This document shows positions 37,801 to 51,292 of a DNA stretch of 64,000 nt, piece after piece (positions within the stretch are counted from its first letter, which is position 1; each line of letters begins with the position of its first letter). Under the pieces are notes generated by a model that searched no databases, had not been told where the DNA came from, and saw only the letters and a list, made by a program, of their open reading frames with translations. Both the position numbers and the translations under genes were made by a program. Origin of the DNA: Membranipora membranacea (taxonomy: Eukaryota > Bryozoa > Gymnolaemata > Cheilostomatida > Membraniporidae); contig OU612068.1 in assembly GCA_914767715.1 (NCBI GenBank), forward strand, positions 12,462,001-12,526,000, given 5' to 3'.

Positions 37801-39221
37801 CCTCATTCAAACTGCAGAATATTGGAATCCTCTGATTAACTGGTGGGTCACAACGCTGACTTGAAGTTTCAAAAATTATACAAAGGGAGGGTATCACGGT
37901 TTTTTTTCGCCGAGATCAAAAAATAGATTTGCTTCAAACCTACCTCATAGGGAGGAGCAACTCCTGCTCATCTCGAATCTGCAAATCGTTTGGCTCTGCG
38001 GCTTTTCACTCTCCGTCAGTGTCCGTTTTAATTAGGGTCACTTTTGCTAAAAAAAAACATGCCAAACGGCAGCATTGAAAAATAAAAACTCTGTTGGATT
38101 CTTATCAAACTCCGACCAGTTCAAGCTCTTATTGGCCTCATTCAAACTGCAGAATATTGGAATATTCTGATTAACTGGTGGGTCATAACGCTGACTTGAA
38201 GTTTCAAAAATTATACCAAGGGAGGGTATCACGGTTTTTCTTCGCCGAGATCAAAAAAAGAGTCGCTTCAAACCTACCTCATAGGGAGGAGCAACTCCTG
38301 CTCATCTCGAATCTGCAAACCGTTTGCCTCTGCAGCTTTTCGTTCTCCTTCAGCGTCCGTTTTAATTAGGGTCACTTTTGCTAAAAAAAAACATGCCAAA
38401 CGGCAGCATTGAAAAATAAAAACTCTGTTGGATTCTTATCAAACTCCGACCAGTTCAAGCTCTTATTAGCCTCATTCAAACTGTCGAATATTGGAATCCT
38501 CTGATTAACTGGTGGGTCATAACGCTGACTTGAAGTTTCAAAAATTATACCAAGGGAGGGTATCAAGGTTTTTTTTCGCCGAGATCAAAAAATAGATTCG
38601 CTTCAAACCTACCTCATAGGGAGGAGCAAATCCTGCTCATCTCGAATCTGCAAACTGTTTGGCTCTGCGGCTTTTCACTCTCCGTCAGCGTCCGTTTTAA
38701 TTAGGGTCACTTTTTCTGAAAAAAAACATGCCAAACGGCAGCACTAAAAAATAAAAACTCTGTTGGATTCTTATCATACTCCGACCAGTACAAGCTCTTA
38801 TTGGCCTCATTCAAACTGCAGAATATTGGAATCCTCTGATTAACTGGTGGGTCATAACGCTGACTTGAAGTTTCAAAAATTATACCAAGGGAGGGTATCA
38901 CGGTTTTTTTTCGCCGAGATCAAAAAATAGATTCGTTTCAAACCTACCTCATAGGGAGGAGCAACTCCTGCTCATCTCGAATCTGCAAACCGTTTGGCTC
39001 TGCGGCTTTTCACTCTCCGTCAGTGTCCGTTTCAATTAGGGTCACTTTTGCTAAAAAAAAACATGCCAAACTGCAGCATTGAAAAATCAAAACTCTGTTG
39101 GATTCGTATCAAACTCCGACCAGTTCAAGCTCTTATTGGCCTCATTCAAACTGCAGAATATTGGAATCCTCTGATTAACTGGTGGGTCATAACGCTGACT
39201 TGAAGTTTCAAAAATTATACC
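34866..39221 (+). repeat. Partial duplication with 8-monomer offset (~2,682 bp)
   Basis: Five monomers at 34,866-36,541 recur at 37,548-39,221 in the same order, including the GAATATTCTG and TTTTCGTTCTCCTTCAG variants. Three other monomers (36,542-37,547) lie between the two runs. Single differences, such as TTTGCCTCTGCAGC only in the second copy near 38,325, separate them. Confidence 0.75.
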
Positions 39222-42200
39222 AAGGGAGGGTATCACGGTTATTTTTCGCCGAGATCAAAAAAAAGATTCGCTTCAAACCTACCTCATAGGGAGGAGCAAC
39301 TCCTGCTCATCTCGAATCTGCAAACTGTTTGGCTCTGCGGCTTTTCACTCTCCGTCAGCGTCCGTTTTAATTAGGGTCACTTTTGCTAAAAAAAAACATG
39401 CCAAACGGCAGCATTGAAAAATAAAAACTATGTTGGATTCTTATCATACTCCGACCAGTTCAAGCTCTTATTGGCCTCATTCAAACTGCAGAATATTGGA
39501 ATCCTCTGATTAACTGGTGGGTCACAACGCTGACTTGAAGTTTCAAAAATTATACAAAGGGAGGGTATCACGGTTTTTTTTTCGCCGAGATCAAAAAATA
39601 GATTTGCTTCAAACCTACCTCATAGGGAGGAGCAACTCCTGCTCATCTCGAATCTGCAAATCGTTTGGCTCTGCGGCTTTTCACTCTCCGTCAGTGTCCG
39701 TTTTAATTAGGGTCACTTTTTCTGAAAAAAAACATGCCAAACGGCAGCACTAAAAAATAAAAACTCTGTTGGATTCTTATCATACTCCGACCAATTCAAG
39801 CTCTTATTGGCCTCATTCAAACTGCAGAATATTGGAATCCTCTGATTAACTGGTGGGTCATAACGCTGACTTGAAGTTTCAAAAATTATACCAAGGGAGG
39901 GTATCACGGTTTTTTTTCGCCGAGATCAAAAAATAGATTCGTTTCAAACCTACCTCATAGGGAGGAGCAACTCCTGCTCATCTCGAATCTGCAAACCGTT
40001 TGGCTCTGCGGCTTTTCACTCTCCGTCAGTGTCCGTTTTAATTAGGGTCACTTTTGCTAAAAAAAAACATGCCAAACGGCAGCATTGAAAAATCAAAACT
40101 CTGTTGGATTCTTATCAAACTCCGACCAGTTCAAGCTCTTATTGGCCTCATTCAAACTGCAGAATATTGGAATCCTCTGATTAACTGGTGGGTCATAACG
40201 CTGACTTGAAGTATCAAAAATTATACCAAGGGAGGGTATCACGGTTTTTTTTTCGCCGAGATCAAAAAAAAGATTCGCTTCAAACCTACCTCATAGGGAG
40301 GAGCAAATCCTGCTCATCTCGAATCTGCAAACTGTTTGGCTCTGCGGCTTTTCACTCTCCGTCAGCGTCCGTTTTAATTAGGGTCACTTTTTCTGAAAAA
40401 AAACATGCCAAACGGCAGCACTAAAAAATAAAAACTCTGTTGGATTCTTATCATACTCCGACCAGTTCAAGCTCTTATTGGCCTCATTCAAACTGCAGAA
40501 TATTGGAATCCTCTGATTAACTGGTGGGTCATAACGCTGACTTGAAGTTTCAAAAATTATACCAAGGGAGGGTATCACGGTTTTTTTTCGCCGAGATCAA
40601 AAAATAGATTCGTTTCAAACCTACCTCATAGGGAGGAGCAACTCCTGCTCATCTCGAATCTGCAAACCGTTTGGCTCTGCGGCTCTTCACTCTCCGTCAG
40701 TGTCCGTTTTAATTAGGGTCACTTTTGCTAAAAAAGAAACATGCCAGACGGCAGCATTGAAAAATTAAAACTCTGTTGGATTCTTATCAAACTCCGACCA
40801 GTTCAAGCTCTTATTGGCCTCATTCAAACTGCAGAATATTGGAATCCTCTGATTAACTGGTGGGTCATAACGCTGACTTGAAGTTTCAAAAATTATACCA
40901 AGGGAGGGTATCACGGTTTTTTTTCGCCGAGATCAAAAAAAAGATTCGCTTCAAACCTACCTCATAGGGAGGAGCAACTCCTGCTCATCTCGAATCTGCA
41001 ACCCGTTTGGCTCTGCGGCTTTTCACTCTCCGTCAGCGTCCGTTTTAATTAGGGTCACTTTTGCTAAAAAAAAACATGCCAAACGGCAGCATTGAAAAAT
41101 AAAAACTATGTTGGATTGTTATCAAACTCCGACCAGTTCAAGCTCTTATTGGCCTCATTCAAACTGCAGAATATTGGAATATTCTGATTAACTGGTGGGT
41201 CATAACGCTGACTTGAAGTTTCAAAAATTATACCAAGGGAGGGTTTCACGGTTTTTCTTCGCCGAGATCAAAAAAAGAGTCGCTTCAAACCTACCTCATA
41301 GGGAGGAGCAACTCCTGCTCATCTCGAATCTGCAAACCGTTTGCCTCTGCAGCTTTTCGTTCTCCTTCAGCGTCCGTTTTAATTAGGGTCACTTTTGCTA
41401 AAAAAAAACATGCCAAACGGCAGCATTGAAAAATAAAAACTCTGTTGGATTCTTATCAAACTCCGACCAGTTCAAGCTCTTATTAGCCTCATTCCAACTG
41501 TCGAATATTGGAATCCTCTGATTAACTGGTGGGTCATAACGCTGACTTGAAGTTTCAAAAATTATACCAAGGGAGGGTATCAAGGTTTTTTTTCGCCGAG
41601 ATCAAAAAATAGATTCGCTTCAAACCTACCTCATAGGGAGGAGCAAATCCTGCTCATCTCGAATCTGCAAACTGTTTGGCTCTGCGGCTTTTCACTCTCC
41701 GTCAGCGTCCGTTTTAATTAGGGTCACTTTTTCTGAAAAAAAACATGCCAAACGGCAGCACTAAAAAATAAAAACTCTGTTGGATTCTTATCATACTCCG
41801 ACCAGTTCAAGCTCTTATTGGCCTCATTCAAACTGCAGAATATTGGAATCCTCTGATTAACTGGTGGGTCATAACGCTGACTTGAAGTTTCAAAAATTAT
41901 ACCAAGGGAGGGTATCACGGTTTTTTTTCGCCGAGATCAAAAAATAGATTCGTTTCAAACCTACCTCATAGGGAGGAGCAACTCCTGCTCATCTCGAATC
42001 TGCAAACCGTTTGGCTCTGCGGCTTTTCACTCTCCGTCAGCGTCCGTTTTAATTAGGGTCACTTTTGCTAAAAAAAAACATGCCAAACGGCAGCATTGAA
42101 AAATCAAAACTCTGTTGGATTCTTATCAAACTCCGACCAGTTCAAGCTCTTATTGGCCTCATTCAAACTGCAGAATATTGGAATCCTCTGATTAACTGGT

Positions 42201-45200
42201 GGGTCATAACGCTGACTTGAAGTATCAAAAATTATACCAAGGGAGGGTATCACGGTTTTTTTTCGCCGAGATCAAAAAAAAGATTCGCTTCAAACCTACC
42301 TCATAGGGAGGAGCAAATCCTGCTCATCTCGAATCTGCAAACTGTTTGGCTCTGCGGCTTTTCACTCTCCGTCAGCGTCCGTTTTAATTAGGGTCACTTT
42401 TTCTGAAAAAAAACATGCCAAACGGCAGCACTAAAAAATAAAAACTCTGTTGGATTCTTATCATACTCCGACCAGTTCAAGCTCTTATTGGCCTCATTCA
42501 AACTGCAGAATATTGGAATCCTCTGATTAACTGGTGGGTCATAACGCTGACTTGAAGTTTCAAAAATTATACCAAGGGAGGGTATCACGGTATTTTTTCG
42601 CCGAGATCAAAAAATAGATTCGTTTCAAACCTTCCTCATAGGGAGGAGCAACTCCTGCTCATCTCGAATCTGCAAACCGTTTGGCTCTGCGGCTTTTCAC
42701 TCTCCGTCAGTGTCCGTTTTAATTAGGGTCACTTTTGCTAAAAAAGAAACATGCCAGACGGCAGCATTGAAAAATTAAAACTCTGTTGGATTCTTATCAA
42801 ACTCCGACCAGTTCAAGCTCTTATTGGCCTCATTCAAACTGCAGAATATTGGAATCCTCTGATTAACTGGTGGGTCATAACGCTGACTTGAAGTTTCAAA
42901 AATTATACCGAGGGAGGGTATCACGGTTTTTTTTTCGCCGAGATCAAAAAATAGATTCGTTTCAAACCTACCTCATAGGGAGGAGCAACTCCTGCTCATC
43001 TCGAATCTGCAAATCGTTTGGCTCTGCGGCTTTTCACTCTCCGTCAGTGTCCGTTTCAATTAGGGTCACTTTTGCTAAAAAAAAAACATGCCAAACGGCA
43101 GCATTGAAAAATTAAAACTCTGTTGGATTCTTATCAAACTCCGACCAGTTCAAGCTCTTATTGGCCTCATTCAAACTGCAGAATATTGGAATCCTCTGAT
43201 TAACTGGTGGGTCATAACGCTGACTTGAAGTTTCAAAAATTATACCAAGGGAGGGTATCACGGTTATTTTTCGCCGAGATCAAAAAAAAGATTCGCTTCA
43301 AACCTACCTCATAGGGAGGAGCAACTCCTGCTCATCTCGAATCTGCAAACTGTTTGGCTCTGCGGCTTTTCACTCTCCGTCAGCATCCGTTTTAATTAGG
43401 GTCACTTTTGCTAAAAAAAAACATGCCAAACGCCAGCATTGAAAAATAAAAACTATGTTGGATTCTTATCATACTCCGACCAGTTCAAGCTCTTATTGGC
43501 CTCATTCAAACTGCAGAATATTGGAATCCTCTGATTAACTGGTGGGTCACAACGCTGACTTGAAGTTTCAAAAATTATACAAAGGGAGGGTATCACGGTT
43601 TTTTTTCGCCGAGATCAAAAAATAGATTTGCTTCAAACCTACCTCATAGGGAGGAGCAACTCCTGCTCATCTCGAATCTGCAAATCGTTTGGCTCTGCGG
43701 CTTTTCACTCTCCGTCAGTGTCCGTTTTAATTAGGGTCACTTTTTCTGAAAAAAAACATGCCAAACGGCAGCACTAAAAAATAAAAACTCTGTTGGATTC
43801 TTATCATACTCCGACCAATTCAAGCTCTTATTGGCCTCATTCAAACTGCAGAATATTGGAATCCTCTGATTAACTGGTGGGTCATAACGCTGACTTGAAA
43901 TTTCAAAAATTATACCAAGGGAGGGTATCAGGGTTTTTTTTCGCCGAGATCAAAAAATAGATTCGTTTCAAACCTACCTCATAGGGAGGAGCAACTCCTG
44001 CTCATCTCGAATCTGCAAACCGTTTGGCTCTGCGGTTTTTCACTCTCCGTCAGTGTCCGTTTTAATTAGGGTCACTTTTGCTAAAAAAAAACATGCCAAA
44101 CGGCAGCATTGAAAAATCAAAACTCTGTTGGATTCTTATCAAACTCCGACCAGTTCAAGCTCTTATTGGCCTCATTCAAACTGCAGAATATTGGAATCCT
44201 CTGATTAACTGGTGGGTCATAACGCTGACTTGAAGTATCAAAAATTATACCAAGGGAGGGTATCACGGTTTTTTTTTCGCCGAGATCAAAAAAAAGATTC
44301 GCTTCAAACCTACCTCATAGGGAGGAGCAAATCCTGCTCATCTCGAATCTGCAAACTGTTTGGCTCTGCGGCTTTTCACTCTCCGTCAGCGTCCGTTTTA
44401 ATTAGGGTCACTTTTTCTGAAAAAAAACATGCCAAACGGCAGCACTAAAAAATAAAAACTCTGTTGGATTCTTATCATACTCCGACCAGTTCAAGCTCTT
44501 ATTGGCCTCATTCAAACTGCAGAATATTGGAATCCTCTGATTAACTGGTGGGTCATAACGCTGCCTTGAAGTTTCAAAAATTATACCAAGGGAGGGTATC
44601 ACGGTTTTTTTTCGCCGAGATCAAAAAATAGATTCGTTTCAAACCTACCTCATAGGGAGGAGCAACTCCTGCTCATCTCGAATCTGCAACCCGTTTGGCT
44701 CTGCGGCTTTTCACTCTCCGTCAGTGTCCGTTTTAATTAGGGTCACTTTTGCTAAAAAAGAAACATGCCAGACGGCAGCATTGAAAAATTAAAACTCTGT
44801 TGGATTCTTATCAAACTCCGACCAGTTCAAGCTCTTATTGGCCTCATTCAAACTGCAGAATATTGGAATCCTCTGATTAACTGGTGGGTCATAACGCTGA
44901 CTTGAAGTTTCAAAAATTATACCAAGGGAGGGTATCACGGTTTTTTTTCGCCGAGATCAAAAAAAAGATTCGCTTCAAACCTACCTCATAGGGAGGAGCA
45001 ACTCCTGCTCATCTCGAATCTGCAACCCGTTTGGCTCTGCGGCTTTTCACTCTCCGTCAGCGTCCGTTTTAATTAGGGTCACTTATGCTAAAAAAAAACA
45101 TGCCAAACGGCAGCATTGAAAAATAAAAACTATGTTGGATTGTTATCAAACTCCGACCAGTTCAAGCTCTTATTGGCCTCATTCAAACTGCAGAATATTG

Positions 45201-46935
45201 GAATATTCTGATTAACTGGTGGGTCATAACGCTGACTTGAAGTTTCAAAAATTATACCAAGGGAGGGTTTCACGGTTTTTCTTCGCCGAGATCAAAAAAA
45301 GAGTCGCTTCAAACCTACCTCATAGGGAGGAGCAACTCCTGCTCATCTCGAATCTGCAAACCGTTTGCCTCTGCAGCTTTTCGTTCTCCTTCAGCGTCCG
45401 TTTTAATTAGGGTCACTTTTGCTAAAAAAAAACATGCCAAACGGCAGCATTGAAAAATAAAACCTCTGTTGGATTCTTATCAAACTCCGACCAGTTCAAG
45501 CTCTTATTAGCCTCATTCCAACTGTCGAATATTGGAATCCTCTGATTAACTGGTGGGTCATAACGCTGACTTGAAGTTTCAAAAATTATACCAAGGGAGG
45601 GTATCAAGGTTTTTTTTCGCCGAGATCAAAAAATAGATTCGCTTCAAACCTACCTCATAGGGAGGAGCAAATCCTGCTCATCTCGAATCTGCAAACTGTT
45701 TGGCTCTGCGGCTTTTCACTCTCCGTCAGCGTCCGTTTTAATTAGGGTCACTTTTTCTGAAAAAAAACATGCCAAACGGCAGCACTAAAAAATAAAAACT
45801 CTGTTGGATTCTTATCATACTCCGACCAGTTCAAGCTCTTATTGGCCTCATTCAAACTGCAGAATATTGGAATCCTCTGATTAACTGGTGGGTCATAACG
45901 CTGACTTGAAGTATCAAAAATTATACCAAGGGAGGGTATCACGGTTTTTTTTCGCCGAGATCAAAAAAAAGATTCGCTTCAAACCTACCTCATAGGGAGG
46001 AGCAAATCCTGCTCATCTCGAATCTGCAAACTGTTTGGCTCTGCGGCTTTTCACTCTCCGTCAGCGTCCGTTTTAATTAGGGTCACTTTTTCTGAAAAAA
46101 AACATGCCAAACGGCAGCACTAAAAAATAAAAACTCTGTTGGATTCTTATCATACTCCGACCAGTTCAAGCTCTTATTGGCCTCATTCAAACTGCAGAAT
46201 ATTGGAATCCTCTGATTAACTGGTGGGTCATAACGCTGACTTGAAGTTTCAAAAATTATACCAAGGGAGGGTATCACGGTTTTTTTTCGCCGAGATCAAA
46301 AAATAGATTCGTTTCAAACCTACCTCATAGGGAGGAGCAACTCCTGCTCATCTCGAATCTGCAAACCGTTTGGCTCTGCGGCTTTTCACTCTCCGTCAGT
46401 GTCCGTTTTAATTAGGGTCACTTTTGCTAAAAAAGAAACATGCCAGACGGCAGCATTGAAAAATTAAAACTCTGTTGGATTCTTATCAAACTCCGACCAG
46501 TTCAAGCTCTTATTGGCCTCATTCAAACAGCAGAATATTGGAATCCTCTGATTAACTGGTGGGTCACAACGCTGACTTGAAGTTTCAAAAATTATACCAA
46601 GGGAGGGTATCACGGTTTTTTTTTCGCCGAGATCAAAAAATAGATTCGTTTCAAACCTACCTCATAGGGAGGAGCAACTCCTGCTCATCTCGAATCTGCA
46701 AACCGTTTGGCTCTGCGGCTTTTAACTCTCCGTCAGTGTCCGTTTTAATTAGGGTCACTTTTGCTAAAAAAAAAACATGCCAAACGGCAGCATTGAAAAA
46801 TTAAAACTCTGTTGGATTCTTATCAAACTCCGACCAGTTCAAGCTCTTATTGGCCTCATTCAAACTGCAGAATATTGGAATCCTCTGATTAACTGGTGGG
46901 TCATAACGCTGACTTGAAGTATCAAAAATTATACC
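39222..46935 (+). repeat. 12-monomer unit followed by an 11-monomer deletion derivative
   Basis: The run 39,222-43,246 (12 monomers) is repeated at 43,247-46,935 (11 monomers, 3,689 bp). Both start with GGTTATTTTTCG, contain a GGGTTTCACGG monomer (41,235 and about 45,259) and share GACCAATTC. The second copy is one monomer shorter because the monomer at about 45,594 joins a 5' half of one type to the GAAGTATC 3' end of the next. That is a one-monomer deletion by exchange inside a monomer. Confidence 0.75.
40900..41234 (+). repeat. Hybrid monomer in block C
   Basis: The 5' two thirds carry the TGCAACCCG, ACTATG and ATTGTTATC markers of the block-B type seen at about 14,410 and 30,840. The 3' third switches to the GAATATTCTG and CATAACG markers of another type. 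The hybrid was later copied with its neighbours and recurs near 44,923 and 48,612, so it dates before those duplications. Confidence 0.7.
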
Positions 46936-49900
46936 AAGGGAGGGTATCACGGTTTTTTTTCGCCGAGATCAAAAAAAAGATTCGCTTCAAACCTACCTCA
47001 TAGGGAGGAGCAAATCCTGCTCATCTCGAATCTGCAAACTGTTTGGCTCTGCGGCTTTTCACTCTCCGTCAGCGTCCGTTTTAATTAGGGTCACTTTTTC
47101 CGAAAAAAAACATGCCAAACGGCAGCACTAAAAAATAAAAACTCTGTTGGATTCTTATCATACTCCGACCAGTTCAAGCTCTTATTGGCCTCATTCAAAC
47201 TGCAGAATATTGGAATCCTCTGATTAACTGGTAGGTCATAACGCTGACTTGAAGTTTCAAAAATTATACCAAGGGAGGGTATCACGGTTTTTTTTCGCCG
47301 AGATCAAAAAATAGATTCGTTTCAAACCTACCTCATAGGGAGGAGCAACTCCTGCTCATCTAGCATCTGCAAACCGTTTGGCTCTGCGGCTTTTCACTCT
47401 CCGTCAGTGTCCGTTTTAATTAGGGTCACTTTTGCAAAAAAAAAAACATGCCAGACGGCAGCATTGAAAAATTAAAACTCTGTTGGATTCTTATCAAACT
47501 CCGACCAGTTCAAGCTCTTATTGGCCTCATTCAAACTGCAGAATATTGGAATCCTCTGATTAACTGGTGGGTCATAACGCTGACTTGAAGTTTCAAAAAT
47601 TATACCAAGGGAGGGTATCACGGTTTTTTTTCGCCGAGATAAAAAAAAAGATTCGCTTCAAACCTACCTCATAGGGAGGAGCAACTCCTGCTCATCTCGA
47701 ATCTGCAACCCGTTTGGCTCTGCGGCTTTTCACTCTCCGTCAGCGTCCGTTTTAATTAGGGTCACTTTTGCTAAAAAAAAACATGCCAAACGGCAGCATT
47801 GAAAAATAAAAACTATGTTGGATTCTTATCATACTCCGACCAGTTCAAGCTCTTATTGGCCTCATTCAAACTGCAGAATATTGGAATCCTCTGATTAACT
47901 GGTGGGTCACAACGCTGACTTGAAGTTTCAAAAATTATACAAAGGGAGGGTATCACGGTTTTTTTTCGCCGAGACCAAAAAATAGATTTGCTTCAAACCT
48001 ACCTCATAAGGAGGAGCAACTCCTGCTCATCTCGAATCTGCAAACCGTTTGGCTCTGCGGCTTTTCACTCTCCGTCAGTGTCCGTTTTAATTAGGGTCAC
48101 TTTTTCTGAAAAAAAACATGCCAAACGGCAGCACTAAAAAATAAAAACTCTGTTGGATTCTTATCATACTCCGACCAGTTCAAGCTCTTATTGGCCTCAT
48201 TCAAACTGCAGAATATTGGAATCCTCTGATTAACTGGTGGGTCATAACGCTGCCTTGAAGTTTCAAAAATTATACCAAGGGAGGGTATCACGGTTTTTTT
48301 TCGCCGAGATCAAAAAATAGATTCGTTTCAAACCTACCTCATAGGGAGGAGCAACTCCTGCTCATCTCGAATCTGCAAACCGTTTGGCTCTGCGGCTTTT
48401 CACTCTCCGTCAGTGTCCGTTTTAATTAGGGTCACTTTTGCTAAAAAAGAAACATGCCAGACGGCAGCATTGAAAAATTAAAACTCTGTTGGATTCTTAT
48501 CAAACTCCGACCAGTTCAAGCTCTTATTGGCCTCATTCAAACTGCAGAATATTGGAATCCTCTGATTAACTGGTGGGTCATAACGCTGACTTGAAGTTTC
48601 AAAAATTATACCAAGGGAGGGTATCACGGTTTTTTTTCGCCGAGATCAAAAAAAAGATTCGCTTCAAACCTACCTCATAGGGAGGAGCAACTCCTGCTCA
48701 TCTCGAATCTGCAACCCGTTTGGCTCTGCGGCTTTTCACTCTCCGTCAGCGTCCGTTTTAATTAGGGTCACTTATGCTAAAAAAAAACATGCCAAACGGC
48801 AGCATTGAAAAATAAAAACTATGTTGGATTGTTATCAAACTCCGACCAGTTCAAGCTCTTATTGGCCTCATTCAAACTGCAGAATATTGGAATATTCTGA
48901 TTAACTGGTGGGTCATAACGCTGACTTGAAGTTTCAAAAATTATACCAAGGGAGGGTTTCACGGTTTTTCTTCGCCGAGATCAAAAAAAGAGTCGCTTCA
49001 AACCTACCTCATAGGGAGGAGCAACTCCTGCTCATCTCGAATCTGCAAATCGTTTGCCTCTGCAGCTTTTCGTTCTCCTTCAGCGTCCGTTTTAATTAGG
49101 GTCACTTTTGCTAAAAAAAAACATGCCAAACGGCAGCATTGAAAAATTAAAACTCTGTTGGATTCTTATCAAACTCCGACCAGTTCAAGCTCTTATTGGC
49201 CTCATTCAAACTGCAGAATATTGGAATCCTCTGATTAACTGGTGGGTCACAACGCTGACTTGAAGTTTCAAAAATTATACCAAGGGAGGGTATCACGGTT
49301 TTTTTTCGCCGAGATCAAAAAATAGATTCGTTTCAAACCTACCTCATAGGGAGGAGCAACTCCTGCTCATCTCAAATCTGCAAACCGTTTGGCTCTGCGG
49401 CTTTTAACTCTCCGTCAGTGTCCGTTTTAATTAGGGTCACTTTTGCTAAAAAAAAAACATGCCAAACGGCAGCATTGAAAAATTAAAACTCTGTTGGATT
49501 CTTATCAAACTCCGACCAGTTCAAGCTCTTATTGGCCTCATTCAAACTGCAGAATATTGGAATCCTCTGATTAACTGGTGGGTCATAACGCTGACTTGAA
49601 GTATCAAAAATTATACCAAGGGAGGGTATCACGGTTTTTTTTCGCCGAGATCAAAAAAAAGATTCGCTTCAAACCTACCTCATAGGGAGGAGCAAATCCT
49701 GCTCATCTCGAATCTGCAAACTGTTTGGCTCTGCGGCTTTTCACTCTCCGTCAGCGTCCGTTTTAATTAGGGTCACTTTTTCCGAAAAAAAACATGCCAA
49801 ACGGCAGCACTAAAAAATAAAAACTCTGTTGGATTCTTATCATACTCCGACCAGTTCAAGCTCTTATTGGCCTCATTCAAACTGCAGAATATTGGAATCC

Positions 49901-50622
49901 TCTGATTAACTGGTAGGTCATAACGCTGACTTGAAGTTTCAAAAATTATACCAAGGGAGGGTATCACGGTTTTTTTTCGCCGAGATCAAAAAATAGATTC
50001 GTTTCAAACCTACCTCATAGGGAGGAGCAACTCCTGCTCATCTAGAATCTGCAAACCGTTTGGCTCTGCGGCTTTTCACTCTCCGTCAGTGTCCGTTTTA
50101 ATTAGGGTCACTTTTGCAAAAAAAAAACATGCCAGACGGCAGCATTGAAAAATTAAAACTCTGTTGGATTCTTATCAAACTCCGACCAGTTCAAGCTCTT
50201 ATTGGCCTCATTCAAACTGCAGAATATTGGAATCCTCTGATTAACTGGTGGGTCATAACGCTGACTTGAAGTTTCAAAAATTATACCAAGGGAGGGTATC
50301 ACGGTTTTTTTTCGCCGAGATAAAAAAAAAGATTCGCTTCAAACCTACCTCATAGGGAGGAGCAACTCATGCTCATCTCGAATCTGCAACCCGTTTGGCT
50401 CTGCGGCTTTTCACTCTCCGTCAGCGTCCGTTTTAATTAGGGTCACTTTTGCTAAAAAAAAACATGCCAAACGGCAGCATTGAAAAATAAAAACTATGTT
50501 GGATTCTTATCATACTCCGACCAGTTCAAGCTCTTATTGGCCTCATTCAAACTGCAGAATATTGGAATCCTCTGATTAACTGGTGGGTCACAACGCTGAC
50601 TTGAAGTTTCAAAAATTATACA
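46599..50622 (+). repeat. Duplication with 8-monomer offset (~2,682 bp)
   Basis: Four monomers starting at 46,599 recur starting at 49,282. Shared rare variants include CTTTTAACTC, TTTTTCCGAAA, CTGGTAGGTC, ATCTAG in place of ATCTCG, and GCAAAAA lacking the usual GCTA. The rarity of these changes elsewhere makes a recent segmental duplication the simplest explanation. Confidence 0.8.
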
Positions 50623-51292
50623 AAGGGAGGGTATCACGGTTTTTTTTCGCCGAGACCAAAAAATAGATTTGCTTCAAACCTACCTCATAAGGAGGAGCAA
50701 CTCCTGCTCATCTCGAATCTGCAAACCGTTTGGCTCTGCGGCTTTTCACTCTCCGTCAGTGTCCGTTTTAATTAGGGTCACTTTTGCAAAAAAAAAACAT
50801 GCCAAACGGCAGCATTGAGAAATAAAAACTCTTTTGGATTCTTATCAAACTCCGACCAGTTCAAGCTCTTATTGGCCTCATTCAAACTGCAGAATATTGG
50901 AATCCTCTGATTACTTGGTGGGTCATAACGCTGACTTGAAGTTTCAAAAATTATACCAAGGGAGGGTATCACGGTTTTTCTTCGCCGAGATAAAAAAAAA
51001 GAGTCGCTTCAAACCTACCTCATAGGGAGGAGCAACTCCTGCTCATCTCGAATCTGCAAACCGTTTGGCTCTGCAGCTTTTCACTCTCCTTCAGCGTCCG
51101 TTTTAATTAGGGTCACTTTTGCTAAAAAAAAACATGCCAAACGGCAGCATTGAAAAATAAAAACTCTGTTGGATTCTTATCATACTCCGACCAGTTCAAG
51201 CTCTTATTGGCCTCATTCAAACCGCAGAAAATTTGAATCCTCTGATTAACTGGTGGGTCATAACGCTGACTTGAAGTTTCAAAAATTATACC

